Shown one piece after another: positions 25,095 through 33,311 of a DNA stretch of 64,000 bases (positions are counted from its first letter, which is position 1; every line of letters starts with the position of its first letter). Under the pieces are notes generated by a model. That model saw only the letters and a program-made list of their open reading frames with translations, was not told the origin of the DNA and made no database searches. Origin of the DNA: Aquimixticola soesokkakensis (GTDB lineage: Bacteria; Pseudomonadota; Alphaproteobacteria; Rhodobacterales; Rhodobacteraceae); assembly GCF_900172375.1 (NCBI RefSeq), contig NZ_FWFS01000002.1, forward strand, positions 1 to 64,000, given 5' to 3'. Made by a program: the position numbers and the translations under genes.

Positions 25095-26459
25095 ATGTCA
25101 GATCACAAGACCCCAACCACCTTCAAGGATTTCATCCCGCCCATGGGCACCCACCGCCTCTATGGCATGGGACCGCAGGATTTTCTGGACACGATGCCCG
25201 AACGCCGCTGGACGCGCCGCGCAGCAGAAATTGCCGAGATCACACCGGAAAATTTCAAGGGGATCACAACCGACGGCACGGTCATGCGCGACGTTTTTTC
25301 CATCCGCTCCGAAGGCGCACCGACCCTGAGCGTGGTGGAGGCCGCGGGCAAAATGCTTGGGCTTTTGAACGATGCACAGCGCGCCAAAGTGGTGCAACCC
25401 GTGACCTCGATGCAAAAGAACCGCTGGCAGAACGGCATCCCCGACTACGAAAAGGAGGGTATCCGCCTTGACGAGGTCCGCCCCCCCGTGCGCGACGCCG
25501 TGATGGCCATTTTGCGCGCTGCCATGGGCGCTGAGGGGTACGCGCGCCTGCGCGATGTGATGCGCCTGAACGGATATCTGGGCGAACTGGTCGGGGCGGA
25601 AAAATTGCTGGGGGAATGGTGTTATCGCATCCACTTCTGGGGCACGCCCTCGACGAGCGAACCCTGGGGCTGGCAATTTGCCGGTCACCATCTGGCGATG
25701 ACCTGTTTCATGCTGGGCGATCAAATGGTGCACACGCCGATCTTTTTCGGGGTCGAACCCAATGAGGCCTCCGAGGGGCAATTCGCCGGGGCAAGCGTTT
25801 TCAAGGACGAGGAAGCCGCAGGGCTGCGCTTTGCCCAGGGGCTGGATGCTGACCAGCGGCGCAAGGCAGTGATCTATGACAGCATCCTTCCCGGTGATCT
25901 CCCGCCGGGGCGTCATCATCCGCTCAACGGTTTGAACCTTGGCAACGCCTATTGCGACAATGTGGTGGTGCCCTACGAAGGGATCACAGGGGCCGATCTG
26001 CGCCCGGATCAAAAGCAGGGCTTGCTGGATCTGGCCCGCAGCTACCTGCGCACCTTGCCCCAAGGCCCCCTGTCGGCAAAGATGGAAGATCTCGAACGTC
26101 ATTGGGCCGAAACGCGGTTCTGCTGGGCGGGGGGATTGGAAGAGGACAGCGTGTTTTACTATCGCATCCAAAGCCCTGTCGTGATGATCGAATTTGACCA
26201 CCACCAAGGCGTGGTTCTGAACAACGAAGCACCCGAAAGGTTTCATATTCACACGCTGGTGCGCACCCCCAACGGCAATGACTACGGGGCGGATTTGCTG
26301 CGCCAGCACTATGAAACCTCGGCCCATCACAACCCGCAGGTGGCGCAGGCACAAGATCACGCCCATTCCCACAGCCCTGCCAAAGAGCACAGCCACCAAA
26401 ACACCCATGCCCAGGATCACCACCACGGTGACGGGCAGCTGCATCACCATCATAAATAG
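25095..26459 (+). CDS. DUF3500 family protein with His-rich C-terminal tail
   Basis: A 454-residue DUF3500 protein, paralogous to the one at 6028-7320. The shared core is W191-G-W-Q-F-A-G-H-H199, with RLNGYLGELVGAEKLLGEW before it and VMIEFDHHQGV plus FHIHTLVRTPNGNDYGADLL near the end. From about residue 411 the sequence changes to a His-rich tail with 15 His in the last 44 residues, ending LHHHHK, which the first paralog lacks. The tail resembles the metal-storage or metal-delivery tails of nickel and zinc proteins. No signal peptide is seen. A GACAGGAG site precedes the ATG. The gene lies between tctC and a strong terminator (26480-26515). Confidence 0.85.
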   Translation: MSDHKTPTTFKDFIPPMGTHRLYGMGPQDFLDTMPERRWTRRAAEIAEITPENFKGITTDGTVMRDVFSIRSEGAPTLSVVEAAGKMLGLLNDAQRAKVVQPVTSMQKNRWQNGIPDYEKEGIRLDEVRPPVRDAVMAILRAAMGAEGYARLRDVMRLNGYLGELVGAEKLLGEWCYRIHFWGTPSTSEPWGWQFAGHHLAMTCFMLGDQMVHTPIFFGVEPNEASEGQFAGASVFKDEEAAGLRFAQGLDADQRRKAVIYDSILPGDLPPGRHHPLNGLNLGNAYCDNVVVPYEGITGADLRPDQKQGLLDLARSYLRTLPQGPLSAKMEDLERHWAETRFCWAGGLEEDSVFYYRIQSPVVMIEFDHHQGVVLNNEAPERFHIHTLVRTPNGNDYGADLLRQHYETSAHHNPQVAQAQDHAHSHSPAKEHSHQNTHAQDHHHGDGQLHHHHK

Positions 26460-26479
26460 ACCCTGACCTGCCACGAAAC

Positions 26480-26515
26480 GGGCCGCGCTTTGGACAAAGC
26501 GCGGCCCTCTTTTTT
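26480..26515 (+). terminator. rho-independent terminator after the DUF3500 gene
   Basis: GGGCCGCGCTTT at 26480-26491 and AAAGCGCGGCCC at 26496-26507 form a perfect 12-bp stem with a GGAC loop, followed by TCTTTTTT. It lies 20 bp after the DUF3500 stop codon. Confidence 0.92.
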
Positions 26516-26538
26516 GGCTCACGCCTGACACAAGCGCA

Positions 26539-26566
26539 AAAGGCCGCCCCAAGTGGAGCGGCCTTT
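26539..26566 (-). terminator. rho-independent terminator of the tctAB fusion gene
   Basis: AAAGGCCGC at 26539-26547 pairs with GCGGCCTTT at 26558-26566. Read on the minus strand, the stem is followed by TTTTGCGC, and it lies 20 bp beyond the stop of the transporter gene. On the plus strand a shorter CTTTCGTTT tail is present, so it may also act as a back-up for the opposite direction. Confidence 0.75.
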
Positions 26567-26586
26567 CGTTTCACATTTTAGGGGGC

Positions 26587-28635
26587 TTACATCGACGGGA
26601 TGTGCTGTGCGAACCACGCAAACCTCTCGCCGATCAGCGTATTGGGCCAGGGCACATGGATCACCTGATCAAAGACGACATAGATCGCCACCGTCACGCA
26701 GGCCGCGTAGACCAGCGTCAGTTTCCACGGCTCGTTGCCCTCCAGCCGCATATAGGCGACGATCAGAACCGGCACCGTGGGGATAAGGCCGATGGTCGCC
26801 ATCAGGATCAGAAAGGCGAGGAACCAGCCGAAAAAGACGCCCGCGCGCAGCAGCACGATCTTGCGATGATGCCCGTCGTCACTGGCGAGGTCCATATGGA
26901 TGCCGCGGTGCGACGTGTCGGCCTCGGCCCCTGATCCGCGCCCCGAAAAGAGCAAAAAGATCAGGCTCAAACCACCCGCGACCAGCATCGTCAGCGCCAC
27001 AGCCGTCGGACCGACCCGCGCGCCAAAGCTCCAGCTTTGCGCCTCGACCAACATGTAGCCGCCAATCGCAAGGAAGAAGACATACAAAAGGTCTTCGGCT
27101 CTGACGGAAAACCTGCCGCGCGGTACAAAGGCCCGCGCGCCGATCGCGCGAAACTCGGTGTAGACGGGGCGCAACAGCACCATAGTGGCCATGCCGAGCA
27201 ACAGGATCACCACAGGGCGCGACAGCCATTCCCCGCCAAAGCGCTGGATGGAAATCGACATGTAGCGTTCGATCAGCGCGCCCAACACGAGGCCGAGGAT
27301 CAGCGGCGGGCGCGGCCATTTCAGCCGTTTCATCGCCCAGCCCACAACACCAAAGAACATCAGCGCATAGAGGTCGCCCCAAGAGCCCGAGCCCTGAAAC
27401 GCGCCGACAAACACCACCGCGATGATCGCGGGCAACACCAGCGTGTAGCGCAGGGTGGAAATCTTGGCGAATTGTCCCGACAGCAGGAAACACAGGCCCG
27501 CGCCGAAAATATTGGCCAGCGCGATGGACCAGACCAGCGTGTAGGTCACATCAAGGTTGGTGGTCAGCATTTCGGGTCCCGGCACAAAACCATGCACCAT
27601 CAGCGCACCCAGCAGGATCGCTTGGGACGCCGATCCGGGCACTCCGAAGGCAATCGTGGGCACAAGGCTGCCCCCCTCTTTGGCATTATTGGCCGATTCC
27701 GGTGCGATCACGCCGCGCACATCACCGGTGGAAAAGCTTTCCTTGGCCCCTTTTTCCGAACGGATGGCATGGCCGTAGGCGATCCAGTCGGTGACCGATC
27801 CGGTGATGCCCGGAATGATCCCCAAAAGCGCGCCGATAGAGGAACAACGGATAACGAGAAACCAGTTCTCAAGCACATCACGCGCGCCGCGCAGCATCCC
27901 TTTGGTGATGGAATGCTCCATTTTTTCCGCCAGGGCCGAGCGTTTGATCGACAGGTCGCACAGTTCGGGCAGCGCGAACATGCCAAGCAGAACCGGCAGC
28001 ATCGGCACACCGTCCCAAAGGTACAAAATATTGCCCGCCCAGCGGATCGTGCCCGTCTGGCTGTCAGTGCCGATCATGCCGACAAGGATGCCAAAACAGG
28101 CAGCGACGACCCCGCGCAGGGGCGCATTTCCCGACAAGGCCGACACCATCGCAATGCCAAAAACGGTCATCGCCAGCAGTTCGGGCGTTCCGATGGCCAG
28201 CACGAAAGGCCGGATGACCGGGATCGACAGCGCCAGAACAACCGCTCCGAAAATGCCGCCAAACAGGGATGCGGTAAACCCCGCACTCAGCGCCCGCCCC
28301 GCCTCGCCTTTGCGCGTCATCGGAAACCCGTCGAGCACCGTCGCCTGTGAGGCTGCCGTTCCGGGCACCCCGAATAAAACGGCCGGAATTGTATCCGAGG
28401 TTGATGTCACCGAATGCATGCCAAGAAGCATCGCAAAGGCCGCGAAAGGGTCCATCGTATAGGTAAACGGGACCAGCAACGCAAAGCCCGTCATCCCGCC
28501 GATCCCCGGCAAAAGCCCGATAGACAGGCCCACGACGACGCCCACGACAAGAAACCCGATCCTTTCGAGCGACATCAATGTGCCCATCGCCTGACCCGCG
28601 GCATCCATCATATAGGCCAGCTCACTGATCGCCAT
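26587..28635 (-). CDS. tripartite tricarboxylate transporter permease, TctA-TctB fusion
   Basis: A 682-residue integral membrane protein. Residues 1 to about 500 are a TctA large permease, with the signature GLLPGIGGMTGFALLVPFT, SDTIPAVLFGVPG, and a second PGITGSVTDWIAYG repeat typical of its two halves. Residues about 507-682 form a separate four-helix module (EDLLYVFFLAIGGYML, GPTAVALTMLVAGGL, GWFLAFLILMATIGLIPT, VYAACVTVAIYVVF) that matches a TctB small subunit. The two are encoded as one chain with no separate tctB in the window. It would transport a carboxylate with the TctC protein at 23811. The ATG at 28635 follows GGGAGCGAGG. It is transcribed toward the DUF3500 gene, ending at its own terminator. 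Confidence 0.87.
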   Translation of the reverse strand: MAISELAYMMDAAGQAMGTLMSLERIGFLVVGVVVGLSIGLLPGIGGMTGFALLVPFTYTMDPFAAFAMLLGMHSVTSTSDTIPAVLFGVPGTAASQATVLDGFPMTRKGEAGRALSAGFTASLFGGIFGAVVLALSIPVIRPFVLAIGTPELLAMTVFGIAMVSALSGNAPLRGVVAACFGILVGMIGTDSQTGTIRWAGNILYLWDGVPMLPVLLGMFALPELCDLSIKRSALAEKMEHSITKGMLRGARDVLENWFLVIRCSSIGALLGIIPGITGSVTDWIAYGHAIRSEKGAKESFSTGDVRGVIAPESANNAKEGGSLVPTIAFGVPGSASQAILLGALMVHGFVPGPEMLTTNLDVTYTLVWSIALANIFGAGLCFLLSGQFAKISTLRYTLVLPAIIAVVFVGAFQGSGSWGDLYALMFFGVVGWAMKRLKWPRPPLILGLVLGALIERYMSISIQRFGGEWLSRPVVILLLGMATMVLLRPVYTEFRAIGARAFVPRGRFSVRAEDLLYVFFLAIGGYMLVEAQSWSFGARVGPTAVALTMLVAGGLSLIFLLFSGRGSGAEADTSHRGIHMDLASDDGHHRKIVLLRAGVFFGWFLAFLILMATIGLIPTVPVLIVAYMRLEGNEPWKLTLVYAACVTVAIYVVFDQVIHVPWPNTLIGERFAWFAQHIPSM

Positions 28636-29041
28636 TATTCCTCGCTCCCTTATCCAAGTATCGCACTGCGGCCCGCGCTTCGTGGCGCGTGCACCGGCAA
28701 AAATCCGGCGTCTCCCCCGGGCCGCACTACCGCGCAAAGATGCGGTGCGCCGCGCGTTGAGCGCAAATCATATTGCAGGGTCGCGCCATAGAATTTGGAC
28801 GGCAAACCCGTGAAAAAGCCACGCGACATTGAAAGTCGCACCCACACCATCGGAAGTCACGCCCCCCCTATTCTCGGACGATATCGCGCGCGCTTAGGGT
28901 TGGCCGGATCGGGCGCAACCCGCCGTACATCTTTCACACAGGCACGCAGACCTGCAGGCGAAATCGCGCAAAGCTAAACAGCGATGCTGCGTCACAAAAC
29001 GCCTGCGCGCCCCTCAGTTACGCAGATCAAGGGAGACCCGC
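28636..29041. other. 406-bp divergent intergenic region
   Basis: I see no gene in this gap between the minus-strand transporter and the plus-strand amidohydrolase. It should hold both promoters. An imperfect inverted pair GGGTTG (28897-28902) and CAACCC (28916-28921) with a 13-bp spacer has the dimensions of a LysR-type or other dimeric regulator site. Direct near-repeats GAAAGTCGCAC (about 28831-28841) and GGAAGTCACGC (about 28852-28862) are also present. None can be assigned with confidence. Confidence 0.35.
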
Positions 29042-29920
29042 ATGGGACAGACGATCATCGACATCCACCCGCATATCATTTCCGGCGACACGACGCGCTA
29101 TCCGCATAATCCATTGGGCGGAAAGCGCTCGGACTGGTCCGCAGAGCGCCCCTTTGCGGTGGAACAATACCTTGAGGAAATGAAAGCCGCCGGTGTCAGC
29201 CGCGCCGCCATGGTGCATTCCTCGACCACCTATGGCTACGACAATTCCTATGTTGCCGACAGCGTTATGGCCCATCCGCAGGCGCTTGTCGGTGTCTATT
29301 CCGTCGACATTTGCGCCCCTGATGCGGTCAAAACGATCGAGGGCTGGCGCGCGCGCGGCATGGCAGGCCTGCGCCTGTTTGGCGCGGGATCGACCGTGCA
29401 AACCGATGGCGCATGGATGATTGCCCCTCAAACCCTGCCCGTTTGGAACCACATGGCCGACATCGGCATGACGGTGGCCATCCAGACCACCAAGATCGGC
29501 CTGCCGGTCGTCGAGCAAATCCTCACCAAATTCCCCAAAGTCACCATTGTGCTTGACCATTTGGGCCGTCCCGACCTGAGCGATGGCGCGCCCTATGCCA
29601 ATGCGGCGCCGCTTTGGGCGCTGTCGCGCTTTGAAAACCTGTTCCTGAAAGTCACGCCGCGCACCTTTGATCTGTCGCAAAAATCCCCCGCCACGCCGGA
29701 CACGTTTTTTCCCAAACTCGTCGCGCAATACGGCGCGAACCGCCTTGCCTGGGGGTCCAATTTCCCCGCCAACGAAGGCACGCTCAAGGATCTCGTCGAT
29801 CAGGGGCACCAGTGCTTTGCCAGCCTGTCGCAGACGGATCGCGACTGGATCTGGGCCAAAACGGCGCAATCGCTTTACCCCGACCTTGTCACCGCCACGC
29901 CAGAGGAGGCCCGCACATGA
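29042..29920 (+). CDS. amidohydrolase-family (amidohydrolase_2) hydrolase
   Basis: A 292-residue cytoplasmic TIM-barrel hydrolase of the LigI/PDC-hydrolase and fuconolactonase group. The metal site starts at IIDIH9-P-H11, a barrel His lies in VLDHLGRPDL, and ARGMAGLRLFGAG marks strand 3-4. The C-terminal motif reads WGSNFPANEG; the Asp found in G-S/T-D-W/F-P of many relatives is Asn here, a variant seen in parts of the family. Such enzymes hydrolyse lactones or pyrone dicarboxylates. AAGGGAG precedes the ATG. The stop overlaps the start of the decarboxylase-like gene by 4 bp (29917-29920), coupling the two. Confidence 0.85.
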   Translation: MGQTIIDIHPHIISGDTTRYPHNPLGGKRSDWSAERPFAVEQYLEEMKAAGVSRAAMVHSSTTYGYDNSYVADSVMAHPQALVGVYSVDICAPDAVKTIEGWRARGMAGLRLFGAGSTVQTDGAWMIAPQTLPVWNHMADIGMTVAIQTTKIGLPVVEQILTKFPKVTIVLDHLGRPDLSDGAPYANAAPLWALSRFENLFLKVTPRTFDLSQKSPATPDTFFPKLVAQYGANRLAWGSNFPANEGTLKDLVDQGHQCFASLSQTDRDWIWAKTAQSLYPDLVTATPEEART

Positions 29921-30840
29921 GCGACTTTCAGACCCGCGACTACCCCGAAAGCGGCCCGCTAACGCTTGCGGCCAACATCACGTTATATGGCGGGACCAAA
30001 GCGCTGATGGAGGGCGATGTCGCCTCCGACCTCGTCAGCTTCGACTTTGCCGGCTTGAAAAACGCCCATGCCGGCTTCAAGGACATGCTGCGACGCGGCA
30101 AGTTCGATGTCAGCGAAATGGCGGTTGCGACGCTGTTGCAGGCCCGCGCGTACGGCAAACCCTTTTCACTGCTGCCAGCGGTGGTTCTGGGGCGCTTTCA
30201 ACACCATTGCATCGGCTTTAACACCGATGTGCATCCCGATCTCAAACCTGCCGATCTGGCGGGGAAACGGGTCGCTGTGCGCTCCTACACCCAGACCACG
30301 GGACTTTGGGTGCGCGGCATTTTGCAAAATGAATATGGTGTCGATCCCGACAGCGTGACCTGGGTCTGCTTTGACCAACCGCATCTGGCCGAATACACCG
30401 ATCCGCCCAGCGTAGAATGGGGCGAAGCGGGCAAGGACCCTGTTCAGATGCTGCTGGATGGCGAAGTGGATGCGGCGATTTTGGGGATGAACATGCCCAG
30501 GGATGCCCGCATCAAACCGCTGGTTACCGATCCGCACAGGGCGGCAAACGCCTGGCACAGCCGCGTCAATCTGGTGCCTCCGAACCACTATATCGTGGTC
30601 CCCGATGCCTTGATCGAAGCCCGCCCGGATGTGGTGCGCGAGGTCTACAGGATGCTCAAGGACAGCCGTGATCGCTTGGCCCTGCCCGACGACGGGATCG
30701 ATCCGATGCCCTTCGGGATCGAGGCCAACCGTGCCGCTTTGGCCTGCGCGGCTGACTATGCACTGCAACAGCACATGATCACCACGCCGATTGCGGTAGA
30801 CGATCTGTTCCACCCGCTTGTACGCGCCTTCGCGCGCTGA
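29917..30840 (+). CDS. 4,5-dihydroxyphthalate decarboxylase-like (Pht5-type) protein
   Basis: A 307-residue protein with a type-2 periplasmic-binding fold but no signal peptide, as in 4,5-dihydroxyphthalate decarboxylase (Pht5). Matching blocks are MLRRGKFDVSEMAVATLLQAR, LAGKRVAVRSYTQTTGLWVRG, LQNEYGVDPDSVTWV and, late, FGIEANRAALACAADYALQQ. Pht5 converts 4,5-dihydroxyphthalate to protocatechuate; members of this family in other clusters have unknown substrates. It follows the amidohydrolase with a 4-bp overlap. A paralog with the same blocks is at 33312-34289. The call is at family level; a binding or sensing role without catalysis remains possible. Confidence 0.78.
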   Translation: MSDFQTRDYPESGPLTLAANITLYGGTKALMEGDVASDLVSFDFAGLKNAHAGFKDMLRRGKFDVSEMAVATLLQARAYGKPFSLLPAVVLGRFQHHCIGFNTDVHPDLKPADLAGKRVAVRSYTQTTGLWVRGILQNEYGVDPDSVTWVCFDQPHLAEYTDPPSVEWGEAGKDPVQMLLDGEVDAAILGMNMPRDARIKPLVTDPHRAANAWHSRVNLVPPNHYIVVPDALIEARPDVVREVYRMLKDSRDRLALPDDGIDPMPFGIEANRAALACAADYALQQHMITTPIAVDDLFHPLVRAFAR

Positions 30841-30845
30841 AAGCC

Positions 30846-30885
30846 CCCTCTTTCCCGCTCATAAATTCGCGGGCGGGAAAGAGGG
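30846..30885 (+). terminator. perfect 13-bp stem-loop after the Pht5-like gene
   Basis: CCCTCTTTCCCGC at 30846-30858 and GCGGGAAAGAGGG at 30873-30885 are exact inverted repeats around a 14-nt loop, starting 5 bp after the stop codon. The plus strand is followed by AAATCTATCC and not by a T-run, so a rho-dependent 3' end or mRNA-stabilising hairpin is as likely as termination. The following 200 bp up to the LysR gene are AT-rich and should contain its promoter. Confidence 0.5.
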
Positions 30886-31098
30886 AAATCTATCCTGTTA
30901 ATCTAAATATTTCAGTTATTTAAACGATATTCTGCATCACAATGCATGTGCCGCGTGCAAAAATATGATGGCTTTGCGGCGATATGTTATTGGCGCTTTG
31001 GGGCGAGATTTGTAAGTTCGTCCTCTCATTGAGGCTTTGAAAACGAAGCCATCGGGGGCGGTGTTTTGGGGAACATCGCGGTTTGGGAGGACCAAAAT

Positions 31099-32361
31099 AT
31101 GGACGCTTATCCAGAAATTCCGAACCTGCGCCATCTGCGTATGGTTCAAGTGATCGGTAAACTTGGCGGCGTGACCTGCGCCTCGCGCGAGCTGAGCACC
31201 TCGCAACCCGCCGTCACGCAGGCCGTGTCCAACCTGGAAGCGGAACTGGGCACGGCGATCTTTGAACGCCGCGCAACGGGGACCTACCCCACGCCGCTGG
31301 GCCAGCAGTTTTTGCTGCGCATCGATCGCTTTTTTGAAATTCTCGACAACGCCGTGCGCGTCATCCAGCCCCGCAGTGACACCCTTCAGACGCGGGCGCT
31401 CCCGCTGGTGGAGCGGATGATCACCGGCACGCAGTTGCGCTCGCTTATTGTCACCGCCGATCCCGGCCGCGTTGATGAGATTGCACAACGCATGGGCCTA
31501 TCAACAGCCTCGCTCTATCGCTCGGCGCGCACGCTTGAACGCTCGCTCGGGACCACAGTGTTCGACCGCTCCGCCCAAGGGCCGATCCTCAACAAAACCG
31601 GCCTTGCGCTGAACCGCGCGTTTCGTCGCGCGATCCGCGAAATCGAAATGGGGCGGGGCGAAATCATGATGGCAGCGGGCGAAGGCTGTCTCGAACTGGT
31701 GGTCGGCGCTTTGCCGATGTCGGGTTCCTTCGAGCTTGCCGAAGCCATCCGCCGCTTCACCCCGCAATGCCCCAATGTCAAAGTGCGCGTGGTTACCGGC
31801 GAATATCACAAGCTGCTCGACGATCTGTCCAACAGCCGGATCGACATGATCTTTGGCCTGTTGCAGCGGCCCCAATGGGCCACCGAAATCAACGAAGAAG
31901 CCATGTTCAACGACAGTTACTGCGTGGTCACCCGCCCTGCGCACCCTTTGTCGCATCTCGCGGATATCACGCCAGACGCGCTCAGCGGCTATGAATGGGT
32001 CGTGCCCGCCGCCGGAACCCCGCGCGGGCGGCGCATCGAAGCGCTGTTTGACAGCTGTGAAAAGCGGCCCAGTTTCAACATCGAGACCAGTTCGATTTCC
32101 ACCTGCCGCGCGCTCTTGCTGCGCTCGGATATGGTCACGGTCATGACCCGCTCGGAGGTGCAATTGGACGTGAGCCTTGGCATTCTCGACAGCCTGCCCT
32201 GCCGCTATCTCGATGCAATCCCGCCCAAAGGTGTCAGCACCCGCGCCGATTGGTTGCCCACCGCCGCGCATGACACCTTTCTTGACTGCCTGCGCGCCGT
32301 GACCTCGGACACCCAGCATGATGCGCCCCACACGCGACCGCAGATTGCGCTGGCCTCGTAA
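31099..32361 (+). CDS. LysR-type regulator with two tandem helix-turn-helix domains
   Basis: A 420-residue protein, about 120 longer than a normal LysR regulator. The extra length is a second DNA-binding domain. HTH 1 covers about residues 10-72 (LRHLRMVQVIGKLGG, STSQPAVTQAVSNLEAELG, FERRATG). HTH 2 covers about 113-172 (LRSLIVTADPGRVDE, STASLYRSARTLERSLG, FDRSAQG). The effector-binding domain follows from about 198 (LELVVGALP to the end). The ATG at 31099 has GGGAGG at 31085-31090. It lies between the Pht5-like pair and is the only regulator in this module, so it probably controls some of these genes. A bidirectional terminator (32375-32408) closes it. Confidence 0.9.
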   Translation: MDAYPEIPNLRHLRMVQVIGKLGGVTCASRELSTSQPAVTQAVSNLEAELGTAIFERRATGTYPTPLGQQFLLRIDRFFEILDNAVRVIQPRSDTLQTRALPLVERMITGTQLRSLIVTADPGRVDEIAQRMGLSTASLYRSARTLERSLGTTVFDRSAQGPILNKTGLALNRAFRRAIREIEMGRGEIMMAAGEGCLELVVGALPMSGSFELAEAIRRFTPQCPNVKVRVVTGEYHKLLDDLSNSRIDMIFGLLQRPQWATEINEEAMFNDSYCVVTRPAHPLSHLADITPDALSGYEWVVPAAGTPRGRRIEALFDSCEKRPSFNIETSSISTCRALLLRSDMVTVMTRSEVQLDVSLGILDSLPCRYLDAIPPKGVSTRADWLPTAAHDTFLDCLRAVTSDTQHDAPHTRPQIALAS

Positions 32362-32374
32362 AACGCGCCCGCAA

Positions 32375-32408
32375 AAAAGGCCCCGCGACATGGATCGCGG
32401 GGCCTTTT
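32375..32408. terminator. bidirectional rho-independent terminator
   Basis: AAAAGGCCCCGCGA at 32375-32388 and TCGCGGGGCCTTTT at 32395-32408 form a perfect 14-bp stem with a 6-nt loop. Each strand ends in a T-run, so it serves both the LysR gene and the convergent aldolase gene. Confidence 0.9.
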
Positions 32409-32427
32409 CGTTTGGCAGTCCTTTGAT

Positions 32428-33279
32428 TTACATCAGGGATTTTGCCTTTTCCAAAGTCGCGTAATTGCGCGACGGTGTGGTAAAGAGGATCGAATAGCCC
32501 TCTGCAATCACCTGTTCGACATTCGCGCCTGTGACATGGGGATGGGCCACGGGGACCCCCGCCGCCTTGCCTGCGGCGAGAATTTTCGCCTTGGCCTCGA
32601 CGACAACGGGATGCTCGTATTGGCGCGCGTAGCCCAGCTGTTGGCTCAGATCGCCCTCGCCAATCATGATCGCGCCGACACCCGGGACCTTGAGGATCTC
32701 CTCAAGGTTTTCCATTGCCTCGACGCTTTCGATCATCAGGACGACCATAATTTCGCCCTTGGGATCGAGGGGCCAGACATCGGCCCGCTCGTAATATTCG
32801 GGCACGCTCAGCCCCCAATAGCGCGCGGCATTGATCGGTCCATCGCCGCGCGCGCCTTTGGGCTCATAAATCGGCGCATCCTTGGGACGGGCATAGCGAC
32901 AGGCGGCAACCGCGTTGCGCGCGTGTTCGGCCGTGGCGATATGGGGCCAGACCACCCCGAACACACCCTGATCAAGCACCTGCTTGGCCATCCATTGGTT
33001 CATTTCCGCACCATTGGCAGGCAGGCGCACGAAAGGCGTGACATTGGGCGCAAGCGAGCCGCTGTCGATCATGCGCCGCCGGTTCATCAGATACTGCAAC
33101 GCATCGCGCAGACCCACGCCTGTATAGGCGGTGTGCTCCATTTCAAACAGCACAGCATCCAGTTGCGACATGCCAAATTGCACCGCTTCCTCGCGCTCGG
33201 CGCGCGCAAATGCGAGGGTGGGTTTGCGCCCTTCCTCGAGGGCGCGGATCACACCGTTCAGTCGTCCGATTTTTGTCAT
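32428..33279 (-). CDS. HpcH/HpaI-family aldolase
   Basis: A 283-residue class II (metal-dependent) aldolase of the HpcH/HpaI/citrate-lyase-beta superfamily. The metal ligands fall in VVLMIESVEAMEN (Glu) and IMIGEGDLSQQ (Asp), and VAHPHVTG near the end lines the active site. The N-terminal AEREEAVQFGMSQLDAVLFEMEHT matches the family start, where the motif for substrate carboxylate binding lies. Typical reactions split 4-hydroxy-2-oxo acids to pyruvate plus an aldehyde or oxo acid. With a LigJ-type hydratase downstream, an aldol product such as 4-carboxy-4-hydroxy-2-oxoadipate is a possible substrate. It is first in sequence order after the terminator but second in its minus-strand operon, 32 bp behind the second Pht5-like gene. 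Confidence 0.85.
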   Translation of the reverse strand: MTKIGRLNGVIRALEEGRKPTLAFARAEREEAVQFGMSQLDAVLFEMEHTAYTGVGLRDALQYLMNRRRMIDSGSLAPNVTPFVRLPANGAEMNQWMAKQVLDQGVFGVVWPHIATAEHARNAVAACRYARPKDAPIYEPKGARGDGPINAARYWGLSVPEYYERADVWPLDPKGEIMVVLMIESVEAMENLEEILKVPGVGAIMIGEGDLSQQLGYARQYEHPVVVEAKAKILAAGKAAGVPVAHPHVTGANVEQVIAEGYSILFTTPSRNYATLEKAKSLM

Positions 33280-33311
33280 TTCTGTCTCGTTTCTGTGGTT
33301 TCAGGCGCGTA

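Noticed and set aside
31066-31098. An upstream start for the LysR gene
   Set aside because: The extra residues are not conserved-looking, and the GGGAGG at 31085-31090 fits the ATG at 31099.
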